This document shows positions 17,131 to 25,695 of a stretch of 64,000 bases of DNA, one piece after another. The stretch lies in the NCBI GenBank assembly GCA_965140355.1, contig OZ223194.1, forward strand, positions 310,001 through 374,000, given 5' to 3'. The stretch comes from Acetobacterium sp965140355. Its GTDB lineage: Bacteria > Bacillota > Clostridia > Eubacteriales > Eubacteriaceae. A program made the position numbers and the translations under genes. The notes beneath the pieces were generated by a model. That model ran no database searches and was not told where the DNA came from. It saw nothing but the letters and a program-made list of their open reading frames with translations. How positions within the stretch are numbered: position 1 is the stretch's first letter; each line of letters opens with the position of its first letter.

Positions 17131-18486
17131 CTACTCTAAAAATTCAGGTTTTTTGTTAACTGGTTTTTCGGTCGGATGTTCCACTTGCAACAATTCATTT
17201 GTCAAGACGGATAAATCCCGGACTCGATCTTTAAGAACAAAAACGCAATCGATTTCTTTAGCTTTGCCCGCCACAATGTCTTCGGCCAAAGCCCGACAAC
17301 CCGGCGACCCACACGAACCACAGTCTAAACCGGGAAGTTTTTCTTCCAATACTTCGATCTGTTTCATTTTTTCAATCGCTTTGTTAATATCCTGATCCAG
17401 GGGTTCCGGGCTTCGGGGCAAAATTCGTTCTTTAATATGCATCATCCCCGAATTGTAGATACTTTTGACATATTCATCAGGCATATGAATCGTTGAAGTC
17501 TGCTTCATTTTTTTGGCCCGATCCTGAATATACATTTTCGCCACGTAGTTATTTTCGACGGTCAGACAACCCCCAACGCAGCCACCAATACACGCCAATC
17601 CTTCAAAAAATTCAATCGTATCCAATTTACCGCACTCAATTTCATCCAGAACATTAATAACATTTTGGATGCCATCGACATGGAGGACATTTTTGTTTTT
17701 CAGATATTCACATTCGCCGCCCGATAATGCCCAGCTAAACGCTTCCGGCGTAGTATTATGAATATCATCCTGAATGTCACAATCATTTAAATTTTTAACG
17801 ATATCGGGATAAATATCTTTAATGGCAATCGCTCCATCGATCTGATCATATTTATCATATTCACTGGATGCGGGATTGTTCACCATCGTGGCTTTGGCGG
17901 CGCACGGCGTAATAAAAAAGACCCCAATATCGCTATTTTTATAATTGCCTTCGTCTCTCAAACGCTTTCTCACCAAGCGGGCGGTCATCGCCATTGGCGA
18001 TTTCAACCGACAAATATTATCAGTAAGTTCCGGAAACCGCACTTGAATCAGTTTAACCACGGCCGGACAAGCCGATGATATCAATGGTTTGGGATAACGT
18101 TTGGCGTGATATTCGTATTTAAGAGCCTGTCCAACGACTTCAGCGCCATAAGCAACTTCGACAACTTCATCAAACCCCAATGCTTTAATCGCCGATAATA
18201 TCTGCTCAAACGAATACTTGGTTTTAAACTGACCGATAATTGCCGGAGCCGGGATTGCCACCTTATATTTAAAATCATCTATCAGCGAAAGGGGATCGGT
18301 TTTTGCCAATTTCGCGTGATGCGGACAAATCCGGATACATTCACCACAATCGATACATTTCGACTCGTTGATAATGGCTTTGCCACCACGCACCCGAATC
18401 GCCCCAGTGGGACAGCTTCTGAGGCAGGTGGTACAGCCCAGACATTTTTCTTCATCTAGGTATACTGAATGAAGTAATTTTTCCAT
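17131..18486 (-). CDS. Putative sensory [FeFe] hydrogenase (group C/D-like)
   Basis: A 451-residue protein. It has two N-terminal 4Fe-4S motifs (CLGCTTCLRSCPTGAI, CIDCGECIRICPHHA) and an H-cluster-type domain with the three expected cysteine motifs in altered form: SSACPAVVK, TPCAAKATM and EGLACIGGCVGGC. A C-terminal Fe-S domain follows (DCGSCGSPGCRALAEDIV). No PAS domain is visible. The Ala before Cys in the first motif matches what is reported for putative sensory hydrogenases, which lose the proton-relay cysteine. Its partners are HATPase, DRTGG and PHP proteins, not electron-transfer subunits, so sensing is more likely than bulk H2 turnover. Confidence 0.8.
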   Translation of the reverse strand: MEKLLHSVYLDEEKCLGCTTCLRSCPTGAIRVRGGKAIINESKCIDCGECIRICPHHAKLAKTDPLSLIDDFKYKVAIPAPAIIGQFKTKYSFEQILSAIKALGFDEVVEVAYGAEVVGQALKYEYHAKRYPKPLISSACPAVVKLIQVRFPELTDNICRLKSPMAMTARLVRKRLRDEGNYKNSDIGVFFITPCAAKATMVNNPASSEYDKYDQIDGAIAIKDIYPDIVKNLNDCDIQDDIHNTTPEAFSWALSGGECEYLKNKNVLHVDGIQNVINVLDEIECGKLDTIEFFEGLACIGGCVGGCLTVENNYVAKMYIQDRAKKMKQTSTIHMPDEYVKSIYNSGMMHIKERILPRSPEPLDQDINKAIEKMKQIEVLEEKLPGLDCGSCGSPGCRALAEDIVAGKAKEIDCVFVLKDRVRDLSVLTNELLQVEHPTEKPVNKKPEFLE

Positions 18487-18507
18487 ATGCCGCCCTTCCT
18501 TCTCTAA

Positions 18508-18924
18508 TTAAACTAAAAAACTCATCACAATTTTAGTTCCCTCATCAATTTTTGAGGTAATTTGAAAACTATCAGCATTATTTTTCATGTTAGGTAAACC
18601 CATTCCAGCACCAAAACCCATTTGCCGCACTTCTTCACCGGCTGTTGACCAGCCTTCGGTCATCGCCAAATCTAGGTCCTTAATGCCCGGACCGGTATCC
18701 TCAATCGTGAGAAGCAAGGTGTCTTCACCCACTTCAAGGGCAATTTTTCCGCCCCATGAATGGATCGCCAGATTCATTTCACCTTCGTATCCGGCGATCG
18801 ATACCTTTCTAATCACCTTGTTGGAAATTCCTAATTGCTGAAGCGTCCGTTTAATTTTTCGGGATGCTTCACCGGCGGTTTCAAAATCACCCCGTTTAAC
18901 CTCAAAACCAAGTTCATAACTCAT
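18508..18924 (-). CDS. RsbW/SpoIIAB-like ATP-binding protein
   Basis: A 138-residue GHKL ATPase of the serine-kinase/anti-sigma type: NKVIRKVSIAGYEGEMNLAIHSWGG, LTIEDTGPGIKDLDLAMTEGW and MGFGAGMGLPNMKNNAD. It has only the ATPase fold, so it needs a partner protein to signal. It overlaps the DRTGG gene by 4 bases and lies 21 bases before the sensory hydrogenase gene. This fits a sensor-to-kinase relay, though no antagonist is encoded here. Confidence 0.82.
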   Translation of the reverse strand: MSYELGFEVKRGDFETAGEASRKIKRTLQQLGISNKVIRKVSIAGYEGEMNLAIHSWGGKIALEVGEDTLLLTIEDTGPGIKDLDLAMTEGWSTAGEEVRQMGFGAGMGLPNMKNNADSFQITSKIDEGTKIVMSFLV

Positions 18925-19271
18925 CTGATATGTGCCCCTTCAAGACCATTTTTATAAAGAATTCCACAACATTCAAAAAGGATGTATTTGGTTGACATCA
19001 CCAGAATATTTCTTTCTTTGGCAATGTCGATCATTTCCTGACTCGGCATTTTGTTGCGGACAAAAATAATACTGTTCATATTGGCCATATCAGCAGTATT
19101 AAGCACCTGTTTATTCACCAGACCGGTAATCAAAATAGCATCTTCTTTAGCAAAGCATAATACATCACTCATCAGATCACAACCAAAACCGGAACGGACA
19201 TCATCCTCCAGATGGCTCTCGCCGGATAATACAATGGCATCGAGAAGGTCTCTTACGTGGCTTAATTTCAT
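18921..19271 (-). CDS. DRTGG-type domain protein (first gene of sensory operon)
   Basis: A 116-residue DRTGG-like protein (VRDLLDAIVLSGESHLEDDVRSGFGCDLMSDVLCFAKEDAILITGLVN). I start it at ATG 19271, preceded by GAAGGAGAAAG; the longer reading to 19307 has no such signal. Its stop overlaps the start of the ATPase gene in an ATGA, which indicates translational coupling. Confidence 0.8.
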   Translation of the reverse strand: MKLSHVRDLLDAIVLSGESHLEDDVRSGFGCDLMSDVLCFAKEDAILITGLVNKQVLNTADMANMNSIIFVRNKMPSQEMIDIAKERNILVMSTKYILFECCGILYKNGLEGAHIR

Positions 19272-19516
19272 CGAACTTTCTCCTTCGTTTAAACTTACTA
19301 CTATCATTGTAAAGGATTTCTACCGTCTAAAGCAAGCTGTTTAAACAGCTTTTAATATTTTTCAAATGATCTTTTATCACATTTTAGATTAATCTGATTT
19401 ATTCAGGCTTTTTCCTCCTGACACCACCATCAGGCCGAAAAAAGCATCCTGCTTTCCAGTTATTTCCAAACATGAAATAACCCTTGATGGGGAGTAACAT
19501 GCTCTTTACGCATTAC
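19272..19516 (-). promoter_or_regulatory. Intergenic region with stacked hairpins
   Basis: No gene. On the minus strand the region after yhaN holds GAGTAA...TTACTC, then GTTATTTC...GAAATAAC, then AAAGCA-GGA-TGCTTT followed by T (a likely terminator). CCTGA...TCAGG comes next, close to the sensory operon. The promoter of that operon should lie between about 19272 and 19380, but no clear -35/-10 pair stands out. Confidence 0.4.
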
Positions 19517-21826
19517 TCATAATACTATTTTATGATAAGATACCCCTAACGCTTTAAGTCGCTGTTCTTCATCAGCATCGCAAGTAAACAAGATTACCTG
19601 TCTTTTCTCGCTTAATTCGGATAACAGTTTCAAGGCTTGGTTTTTTCGCTCGTTATCGTATCTGACAAACGGTTCATCTAAAATAAACGGCATCTCGTGA
19701 TTAATCACATCCCCAATTCCGTACCGAAATGCAAAATGAACCTGATCCATCGTGCCGGCGCTTAATTGTTCGGCCTCTTTAAAATCGCCTCCCTGGGGAT
19801 TGACCACTTTTAGTTTCATGTTTTCGTCAATTTTGACCCCTTTATAACGGTGTGTAATGGTTTCAAGTATGTGACCAATATTTTTATTCAGTTCCGGAGC
19901 GGACTCCAGATGGGATTCTTTTTGGATGTTTTCGAGAATTTGCAAGACCGCATTACAGGCCTTGATTTCGATGTCACAGCTATGAATCTGAGCATCCAGC
20001 GATTTAATAGTTTCCCGTATTTCGACCGGCAAACCGATCCCGTCGGTAAGGGCATTATTTTCCCCTTCCAGTCGGGCGATTTCTTTTCCCAAACTTAAAA
20101 GCTCTTCTGATTTAGGTGACGCTTTATGCCACACCGACTGCCCATCCTCTGTTTTTCCGCCATTGACCGTTTCCAAAAGACTTTCTAACAGTTGCAAATT
20201 CCCATTAAACCGAATTTTCAATTCTTCCAACTGCTGACTTTTTTCACATCGTTCGCTATATTCGGCGATATTATTAACATTATAACTGGCGAGCTTATTT
20301 TCAAGTTCCCGCATAATTCCGCGCCGTTGTTCAAAAAGTACTTCAAAACCGGCCTGGTGACGGGAAAGTTGAATAATGATCAGCTCCCCTTCGTTTTTCA
20401 TTTGTTCTAATTCTTTTTGCGTTCTAACCGCTTTTTTATAGAAATTTTCAAACTCCTCACTTTTTTTAAAATGATATTTTTTCAAAATTTCTTCCTGGAT
20501 CGGGATCAACTGTTTACTTTTTAAAATATTACGTTTTTTAATCGTTGCCGAAACTCCAAAACTCAAACCAATGACCCCTAAAATTGTTAAGGTTACACCA
20601 ACTGTCAGCGACAGATTTTCCATCCCCGTGGCGGTCCCCAGCAAACCTAAATTAGCAAGCCCAACCAAACCCATTCCAATTAATGTGACCAGCATCGAAA
20701 CGATGTTGATGGCGACATTGGAATTTTTTTTAGCTTCTTCCACTTCGATTTGTTCTTTTTGAAAGACATCGTAATCGTCAGAGATCACATTCATGGTTCT
20801 TCCTGCCAAAAACCGGCGTTTCGCTTCTTCTTTTTGGCGAATGGTTTTTAAATGTTCCGATGAGCTGGACATTTCTTTTTCGATGTAATTCATCTGATCA
20901 CTTAATCGTTCACTTTGGTTTTGAATGGCTTTTAAGCCCTCTAAGGTTTTATAGTTATACCCTTTATAGATCTCATCTTCTTTAATTAATTTCGCCAGAC
21001 GATTATTCTCTTTTTCGAGTTTGTTTATTTTCTCGTAGGATTGCAGCAGTTCTTTTTTTCGTTTGACAACCGATTCCTGTGTCAGATAATCATTTTCGGC
21101 TTCAATACGTTTCATTTTCCTTTGATTTTGAGTAATTTTTTGCTGATTTTCGGCGACCTTTGCATACGCTATTTCGGATTCCTTCAGCAATTCCTGAAGT
21201 TCATCGCGTTCTCTGATCGCTGCCCCGATTCTTGATTTGCTTTGACCCGAACGCCCAATGGTATTCTTTTTTTCTTCCAGTCGGCGAACAAGCCCCTTGA
21301 AATTTATTTCGATCCCACTGGAATTCTGCATCTCAATGTAAGAATCGCGAACTTCATCTTGAGCAAAGGATTCGGAATCCTGGGAAATCTGACGCATATT
21401 AACGGTATTATTATAAATAACCGAAGTCATACCCAGATGCCCCAACGGCAGATTCTGACGAATCACGCCGTCGTATTTAAATTGATCATTAATCACTTTT
21501 CCGGTACTATTATCATAAATGAAGAGGTTATCTTTGGCGCGTAAAAAATTCCGTTCCAAACGGAATTCATGCCCATCCACCTCATAAACCAGCGCTCCAC
21601 TGTAGTCAAATTGATCCCAGGGCAGATATTTTTGATATTCATCACTAAAGGTTTTTTTCTTGCGATAAGGCTTGTAAAAGCCAAAAAACATTCCTTGGAT
21701 AAAGGTCTGAATGGTGGTTTTTCCGGCCTCATTGCTTCCGTAAATAAGATTGAATCCCGGTTTTAGATCAACGGTTTGATCTTTAAATTTTCCAAATGCT
21801 CTAATATTCAAGGTTTTAATTTTCAT
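19517..21826 (-). CDS. YhaN-like AAA/SMC-type ATPase
   Basis: A 769-residue ATPase. Walker A is near residue 35 (LIYGSNEAGKTTIQTFIQGMFFGF). Long coiled coils follow, interrupted by two adjacent hydrophobic segments near residues 370-430 (VAINIVSMLVTLIGMGLVGLA; LTVGVTLTILGVIGLSFGV). At the C-terminus are the ABC-type signature EQLSAGTMDQVHFAFRYG and Walker B MPFILDEPFVRYDNE. This is the SbcC/Rad50-like partner of the nuclease encoded upstream, with which it overlaps by 4 bases. The central membrane hairpin sets it apart from SbcC and suggests DNA processing at the membrane. Confidence 0.85.
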   Translation of the reverse strand: MKIKTLNIRAFGKFKDQTVDLKPGFNLIYGSNEAGKTTIQTFIQGMFFGFYKPYRKKKTFSDEYQKYLPWDQFDYSGALVYEVDGHEFRLERNFLRAKDNLFIYDNSTGKVINDQFKYDGVIRQNLPLGHLGMTSVIYNNTVNMRQISQDSESFAQDEVRDSYIEMQNSSGIEINFKGLVRRLEEKKNTIGRSGQSKSRIGAAIRERDELQELLKESEIAYAKVAENQQKITQNQRKMKRIEAENDYLTQESVVKRKKELLQSYEKINKLEKENNRLAKLIKEDEIYKGYNYKTLEGLKAIQNQSERLSDQMNYIEKEMSSSSEHLKTIRQKEEAKRRFLAGRTMNVISDDYDVFQKEQIEVEEAKKNSNVAINIVSMLVTLIGMGLVGLANLGLLGTATGMENLSLTVGVTLTILGVIGLSFGVSATIKKRNILKSKQLIPIQEEILKKYHFKKSEEFENFYKKAVRTQKELEQMKNEGELIIIQLSRHQAGFEVLFEQRRGIMRELENKLASYNVNNIAEYSERCEKSQQLEELKIRFNGNLQLLESLLETVNGGKTEDGQSVWHKASPKSEELLSLGKEIARLEGENNALTDGIGLPVEIRETIKSLDAQIHSCDIEIKACNAVLQILENIQKESHLESAPELNKNIGHILETITHRYKGVKIDENMKLKVVNPQGGDFKEAEQLSAGTMDQVHFAFRYGIGDVINHEMPFILDEPFVRYDNERKNQALKLLSELSEKRQVILFTCDADEEQRLKALGVSYHKIVL

Positions 21827-22941
21827 TTTAAAACCCCCTCGCTAATCATCGCTTCAATCGCATAGATAATTGCTTTTTTTCGAACTTCAGCCTCTTCGAT
21901 TTTTTCCAATTCTATCAATAGTTGACCAATTGGATTATTTTTATTTTCTTTAATTAACAACTCCAGATCAATATCCGGTTCTAATTGCGACGTATCGGTT
22001 TCGACATAATAAAATGAGTCTTCCAAATCATCATTGATCCAATCCAATTGGATTTCAGGATCAATATACCCGCTAAAACGAATACGATAATAATTTTGCA
22101 TCCGTTTTTCTTCGGCGTCACACTTAATTGCTTTGTCAATGATATCTTGATAGGAATCTTCCGAAGCAATCTCGATTTCGATCGTTTCGTAACTTCTTGA
22201 TTCAATGGGATTAAAGCCACTGGAAGTAACATAGGTTTCGTTAATATAATCGGTTTCCACCTGCGATATTAAAAACCCCCGCTCTCCTGTTTCACCAAAA
22301 TTAAACGGAATTGGTGAGCCGCAATAAGCTACTCCGCCCGGTGTTAAACCCGGCTTATGGATATGTCCCAACGCAATGAAATTAAACCCTTTTTTTTCAA
22401 TCAGCCTTAAATCAATTGGCAGATAAAGGCTTTTATTCGTCACTTCGCCATGAACCATCAAGATATTATAACGGGATTTATTAAGTTTAATGGCATTAAA
22501 CGAACGTTCCGGAAACGCCCGGTACTCATTTTTGACCCAGGACATGCCGTAGATTTCGGTATTTAATTCTTTAATATAAACTGATCGAAAAACATCTTCT
22601 TTAAAAATGTAGACATTACTTGGCCACTCGACTTTCTTATAAGGTGAACTATCACCATGATAATCATGATTTCCGGTAATAATGACCACCCAGGTTTTTT
22701 CCAGACTGGCAAATCCTTCGGCAGCTCTTTTGATATCCATTGTCAATACATTAACGCTATCGAATAAATCCCCCGCAATCAGAATCAGGGGAATTTTGCC
22801 TTCGTTGGCGAATTCAATCATATCTTCGAAAGCTTTCCATAGCTCTTTTCGTTTATTTTTTCCGTGGTAGTTTCCTTGCTGTCGAAAGGTAAAGGGGCGA
22901 CCTAAATGAAAATCACCTGTATGAATAAAGGTTGTCAGCAT
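21823..22941 (-). CDS. YhaO/SbcD-like metallophosphoesterase nuclease
   Basis: A 372-residue Mre11/SbcD-type phosphoesterase. Its metal motifs are HTGDFHLGRPF, LIAGDLFDSVNV, ITGNHDYHG, VHGEVTN and ALGHIHKPG. It is expected to work with the overlapping YhaN-like ATPase as a DNA end-processing nuclease. AGGAGGCAAAGAGG precedes the start. Confidence 0.88.
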   Translation of the reverse strand: MLTTFIHTGDFHLGRPFTFRQQGNYHGKNKRKELWKAFEDMIEFANEGKIPLILIAGDLFDSVNVLTMDIKRAAEGFASLEKTWVVIITGNHDYHGDSSPYKKVEWPSNVYIFKEDVFRSVYIKELNTEIYGMSWVKNEYRAFPERSFNAIKLNKSRYNILMVHGEVTNKSLYLPIDLRLIEKKGFNFIALGHIHKPGLTPGGVAYCGSPIPFNFGETGERGFLISQVETDYINETYVTSSGFNPIESRSYETIEIEIASEDSYQDIIDKAIKCDAEEKRMQNYYRIRFSGYIDPEIQLDWINDDLEDSFYYVETDTSQLEPDIDLELLIKENKNNPIGQLLIELEKIEEAEVRKKAIIYAIEAMISEGVLK

Positions 22942-23103
22942 CCTCTTTGCCTCCTCATCTATAAATTTTTATTAAATTGCACGATTATGGTAAATTTATC
23001 ATTCGGCTGATGCCGTTCATCGTTAATCTATTATCTAACTGATTTTTTATTATATCATCTTTTTGCAAATCTTACATTTAAATTTTATAAGAATTGTCAG
23101 ATA

Positions 23104-23144
23104 TTAAAAAAACGCCTTTAAAAAATTAACTTTTAATGGCGTTT
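23104..23144 (-). terminator. Terminator of the regulator gene / mop regulon
   Basis: On the minus strand, AACGCC is paired with GGCGTT, followed by seven T. The loop is AT-rich (about 21 nt). It lies 9 bases after the sigma-54 regulator stop codon. Confidence 0.75.
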
Positions 23145-23152
23145 CAATGGGA

Positions 23153-25081
23153 TTACGCAATCTCTATCTGATATTTATTAATTTTACTGTAGAGGGTGTT
23201 TCTCTGAATCCCCAAAGCTAAAGCCGTCTGACTGATATTTCCCTGATAGAGTCTTAGCACCCGAGCGATATGTTCTTTTTCGATATAAGTCATTTCCAAT
23301 TTTGCTTTATCAACGGTTTCCAAAGTTTCTTCCAGTCGCGCGTTAGCGGCTTGCTCATTAATATAGGGTTGTTGATTCCAGACTTCCTGATTAATATTTT
23401 CAATAAAATATTTAGTCGGAAATGATTCTGAATTAATAATCAACTCGACTACATTTTCAAGCTCTCTGACATTCCCCGGCCAGTTATAGTTTTCTAAAAC
23501 CGTCATCGCTTCGTCACTAATCGGGAACTCCTTTTTTCCATATTTCGCTGACAAATTCATCATGAAATATTGGTATAAAACCGGAATATCACTACGACGA
23601 TCTCTTAACGGCGGTAGATAAAGCGGCAACACATTGAGTCGATAAAAAAGATCTTTTCGAAACCGGCCCATTTCGACTTCTTTTTTTAAATCCTTATTGG
23701 TCGCGGCAATGATGCGAACATCGATTGGTATCGATTTTCGACTGCCGATTTTAGTAATAACATTTTCCTGAAGTACCCGTAATAAGCGCGTTTGCATATC
23801 GAGGGGCATTTCTCCGATTTCATCCAACATGATCGTGCCATTGTTGGCTTGTTCAAATTTGCCGATATTACCACCTTTTTTGGCCCCGGTATAGGCCCCT
23901 TCTTCATAACCAAAAAGCTCTGACTCAATTAACTGGTTAGGAATCGCGCCGCAATTAAGCGCCACAAAAGGCCCATCTACCCGTTTACTATAATTATGGA
24001 TCGACTGCGCAAAAACTTCTTTCCCGCAACCGCTTTCCCCCAAGATTAAAATGGTTGAACGATTGTTGGCTATTTTTTTGGCATATTTAATGGTGCTGAC
24101 AAAATCTCTGTCTTTCCCCATTATTTTATCAAAGGTATAATAAGGCTGTTCATGTTTCTGACTTTTTCGCGATTGATCTTCCTTTAATACAAAAACAATT
24201 TCAATGCTGTCATCCTGAGGATTATAAATGGGGCTGGCTGTCATTTGACAATGGAAATTATTTCTCAGGGCGCGGATATTGATAATCCGATTAACTTGTT
24301 TTTCGGAATGAATCGCTTCTTTGATATTTCCCCATTCTTCAATGATTTCCGAAACATTAACCGCCGCTAACTGCTTGTATTTATCACCAAATAAATCCAA
24401 TGCTTTTTGATTATATATTTTTATCCGCCCCTCCAGATCAGAGGTAAGAATTGCGACCGGCATGGCATTAAAAATCGTTTTTATATGTTTATTGGTCATA
24501 TTCTGGAGTCGATTATACTCTTTCACTTTTAACATCTCTTCGATGGCGTTAGAAGCAGCAATCACCATTCCCAGCGTATGCGGATGAACCGAATCTGAAT
24601 ACCCGGTCAAATCCAAAGCACCAATGACATTGCCGTTCGGATCTTTAATTGGCGCCCCCGAACAAGTCCAACGGTGATAAGCTTTAATAAAATGATCTTT
24701 TCCGGATAACTGAACCGGTTCTTTTGACTTAATTACGATTGACATGGCATTGGTTCCAATACATTCTTCATTCATATAGGCACCGGCAATCATTTTTAAT
24801 TCAAACGCTTCGGATAGAATTTTTTCGTCGCCAATAGCATTTAAAATACATCCGTCTTTGTCCGTTAGCAACACAAAAAAATTATTTCCGCGGACAATAC
24901 TCATCAAATGTTCCATATATGGGGAAGCCGTTAAAATCAGATCACGATTTTCTGAAAATTTATTTTGAAGTTCCGAATTTTCAATCATTTTTCGACTATA
25001 AACTTGTTCTTCGGTAATCCCATATTTAGCACTACGTTCTTTAGATTCCCTGATAATTGCTTGATACATGTTTCTATTCAT
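23153..25081 (-). CDS. Sigma-54-dependent activator, AcoR-like
   Basis: A 642-residue enhancer-binding protein. An N-terminal GAF-like sensor (about 50-190, NEECIGTNAMSIVIKSKEPVQLSGKDH) is followed by a PAS domain (about 210-310). The AAA+ domain has Walker A LGESGCGKE and the sigma-54 contact loop GAYTGA (usual form GAFTGA). A Fis-type helix-turn-helix ends it (NISQTALALGIQRNTLYSKI). The start at 25081 is chosen by homology; the Shine-Dalgarno site is weak. It is the last gene of the mop cluster, and a -24/-12 promoter precedes the first gene, so it probably activates this cluster. Confidence 0.9.
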   Translation of the reverse strand: MNRNMYQAIIRESKERSAKYGITEEQVYSRKMIENSELQNKFSENRDLILTASPYMEHLMSIVRGNNFFVLLTDKDGCILNAIGDEKILSEAFELKMIAGAYMNEECIGTNAMSIVIKSKEPVQLSGKDHFIKAYHRWTCSGAPIKDPNGNVIGALDLTGYSDSVHPHTLGMVIAASNAIEEMLKVKEYNRLQNMTNKHIKTIFNAMPVAILTSDLEGRIKIYNQKALDLFGDKYKQLAAVNVSEIIEEWGNIKEAIHSEKQVNRIINIRALRNNFHCQMTASPIYNPQDDSIEIVFVLKEDQSRKSQKHEQPYYTFDKIMGKDRDFVSTIKYAKKIANNRSTILILGESGCGKEVFAQSIHNYSKRVDGPFVALNCGAIPNQLIESELFGYEEGAYTGAKKGGNIGKFEQANNGTIMLDEIGEMPLDMQTRLLRVLQENVITKIGSRKSIPIDVRIIAATNKDLKKEVEMGRFRKDLFYRLNVLPLYLPPLRDRRSDIPVLYQYFMMNLSAKYGKKEFPISDEAMTVLENYNWPGNVRELENVVELIINSESFPTKYFIENINQEVWNQQPYINEQAANARLEETLETVDKAKLEMTYIEKEHIARVLRLYQGNISQTALALGIQRNTLYSKINKYQIEIA

Positions 25082-25097
25082 TGTTACCCGTCTCTTT

Positions 25098-25691
25098 TCA
25101 TCGAATTTTACAAATCCATTTTTCATTTTCTGGCTGATAGCCCAATTCATAGATGTCAGCATAAAAAATCGGCCAATTAAACATCATCTCCAGCGGTAAA
25201 CCCAAAATGCTGGTGAGAATGACACGGATCACCCCGGCATGGGTGCAAATAATAACCTGTCGCTCGTCCGATTGATTCGCTATTTTTTTGATAACCGGCA
25301 TCACCCGTTGCTGTAATTCTAAAAAACTTTCACCATTAGGCGATGCAAATGTTTTTATCGCCAGACCTCTTTTGTTAAAGGCTTCCGGTTCCTGGTTTTT
25401 TACTTCCTCAAACGTTCGTCCCTCCCAGTCGCCCATGCTGATTTCTTTTAAAGCTGGCACCATTACCTTAGTAACCGCTTTATTTTCAAGGATACTGTCG
25501 AGGGTCGTCACACAACGTTTTAAGGGACTGGTATAGGCTTTGTCCAGGGGGATCGCTGAAAAAAAGGCCCGCCGCTGCTGGGCTTGTTTTTTCCCTTTTT
25601 CTGACAACGGTAAATCGATTTGTCCAAGATAAGCTTTCCCCTGATCCCATTCGAGTTCACCATGTCTAACCAGATAAAGCTGTTTTTCCAT
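25098..25691 (-). CDS. Histidine phosphatase family protein
   Basis: A 197-residue phosphoglycerate-mutase-like phosphatase. It has the catalytic LYLVRHGELEWDQG at the N-terminus, YTSPLKRCVTT, the proton-donor region EISMGDWEGRTFEEV and ICTHAGVIRVIL. The family includes cobalamin-type alpha-ribazole phosphatases, but its substrate here is unknown. It follows the MobA-like/HD gene with an overlap of a few bases at its likely start (AAGGGTTAAGGGG upstream), which points to a shared function. Confidence 0.85.
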   Translation of the reverse strand: MEKQLYLVRHGELEWDQGKAYLGQIDLPLSEKGKKQAQQRRAFFSAIPLDKAYTSPLKRCVTTLDSILENKAVTKVMVPALKEISMGDWEGRTFEEVKNQEPEAFNKRGLAIKTFASPNGESFLELQQRVMPVIKKIANQSDERQVIICTHAGVIRVILTSILGLPLEMMFNWPIFYADIYELGYQPENEKWICKIR

Positions 25692-25695
25692 CCCC

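Noticed and set aside
19380..19470. Riboswitch (molybdenum cofactor or c-di-GMP) before the sensory operon
   Set aside because: Hairpins are present, but conserved aptamer cores of those classes were not found.
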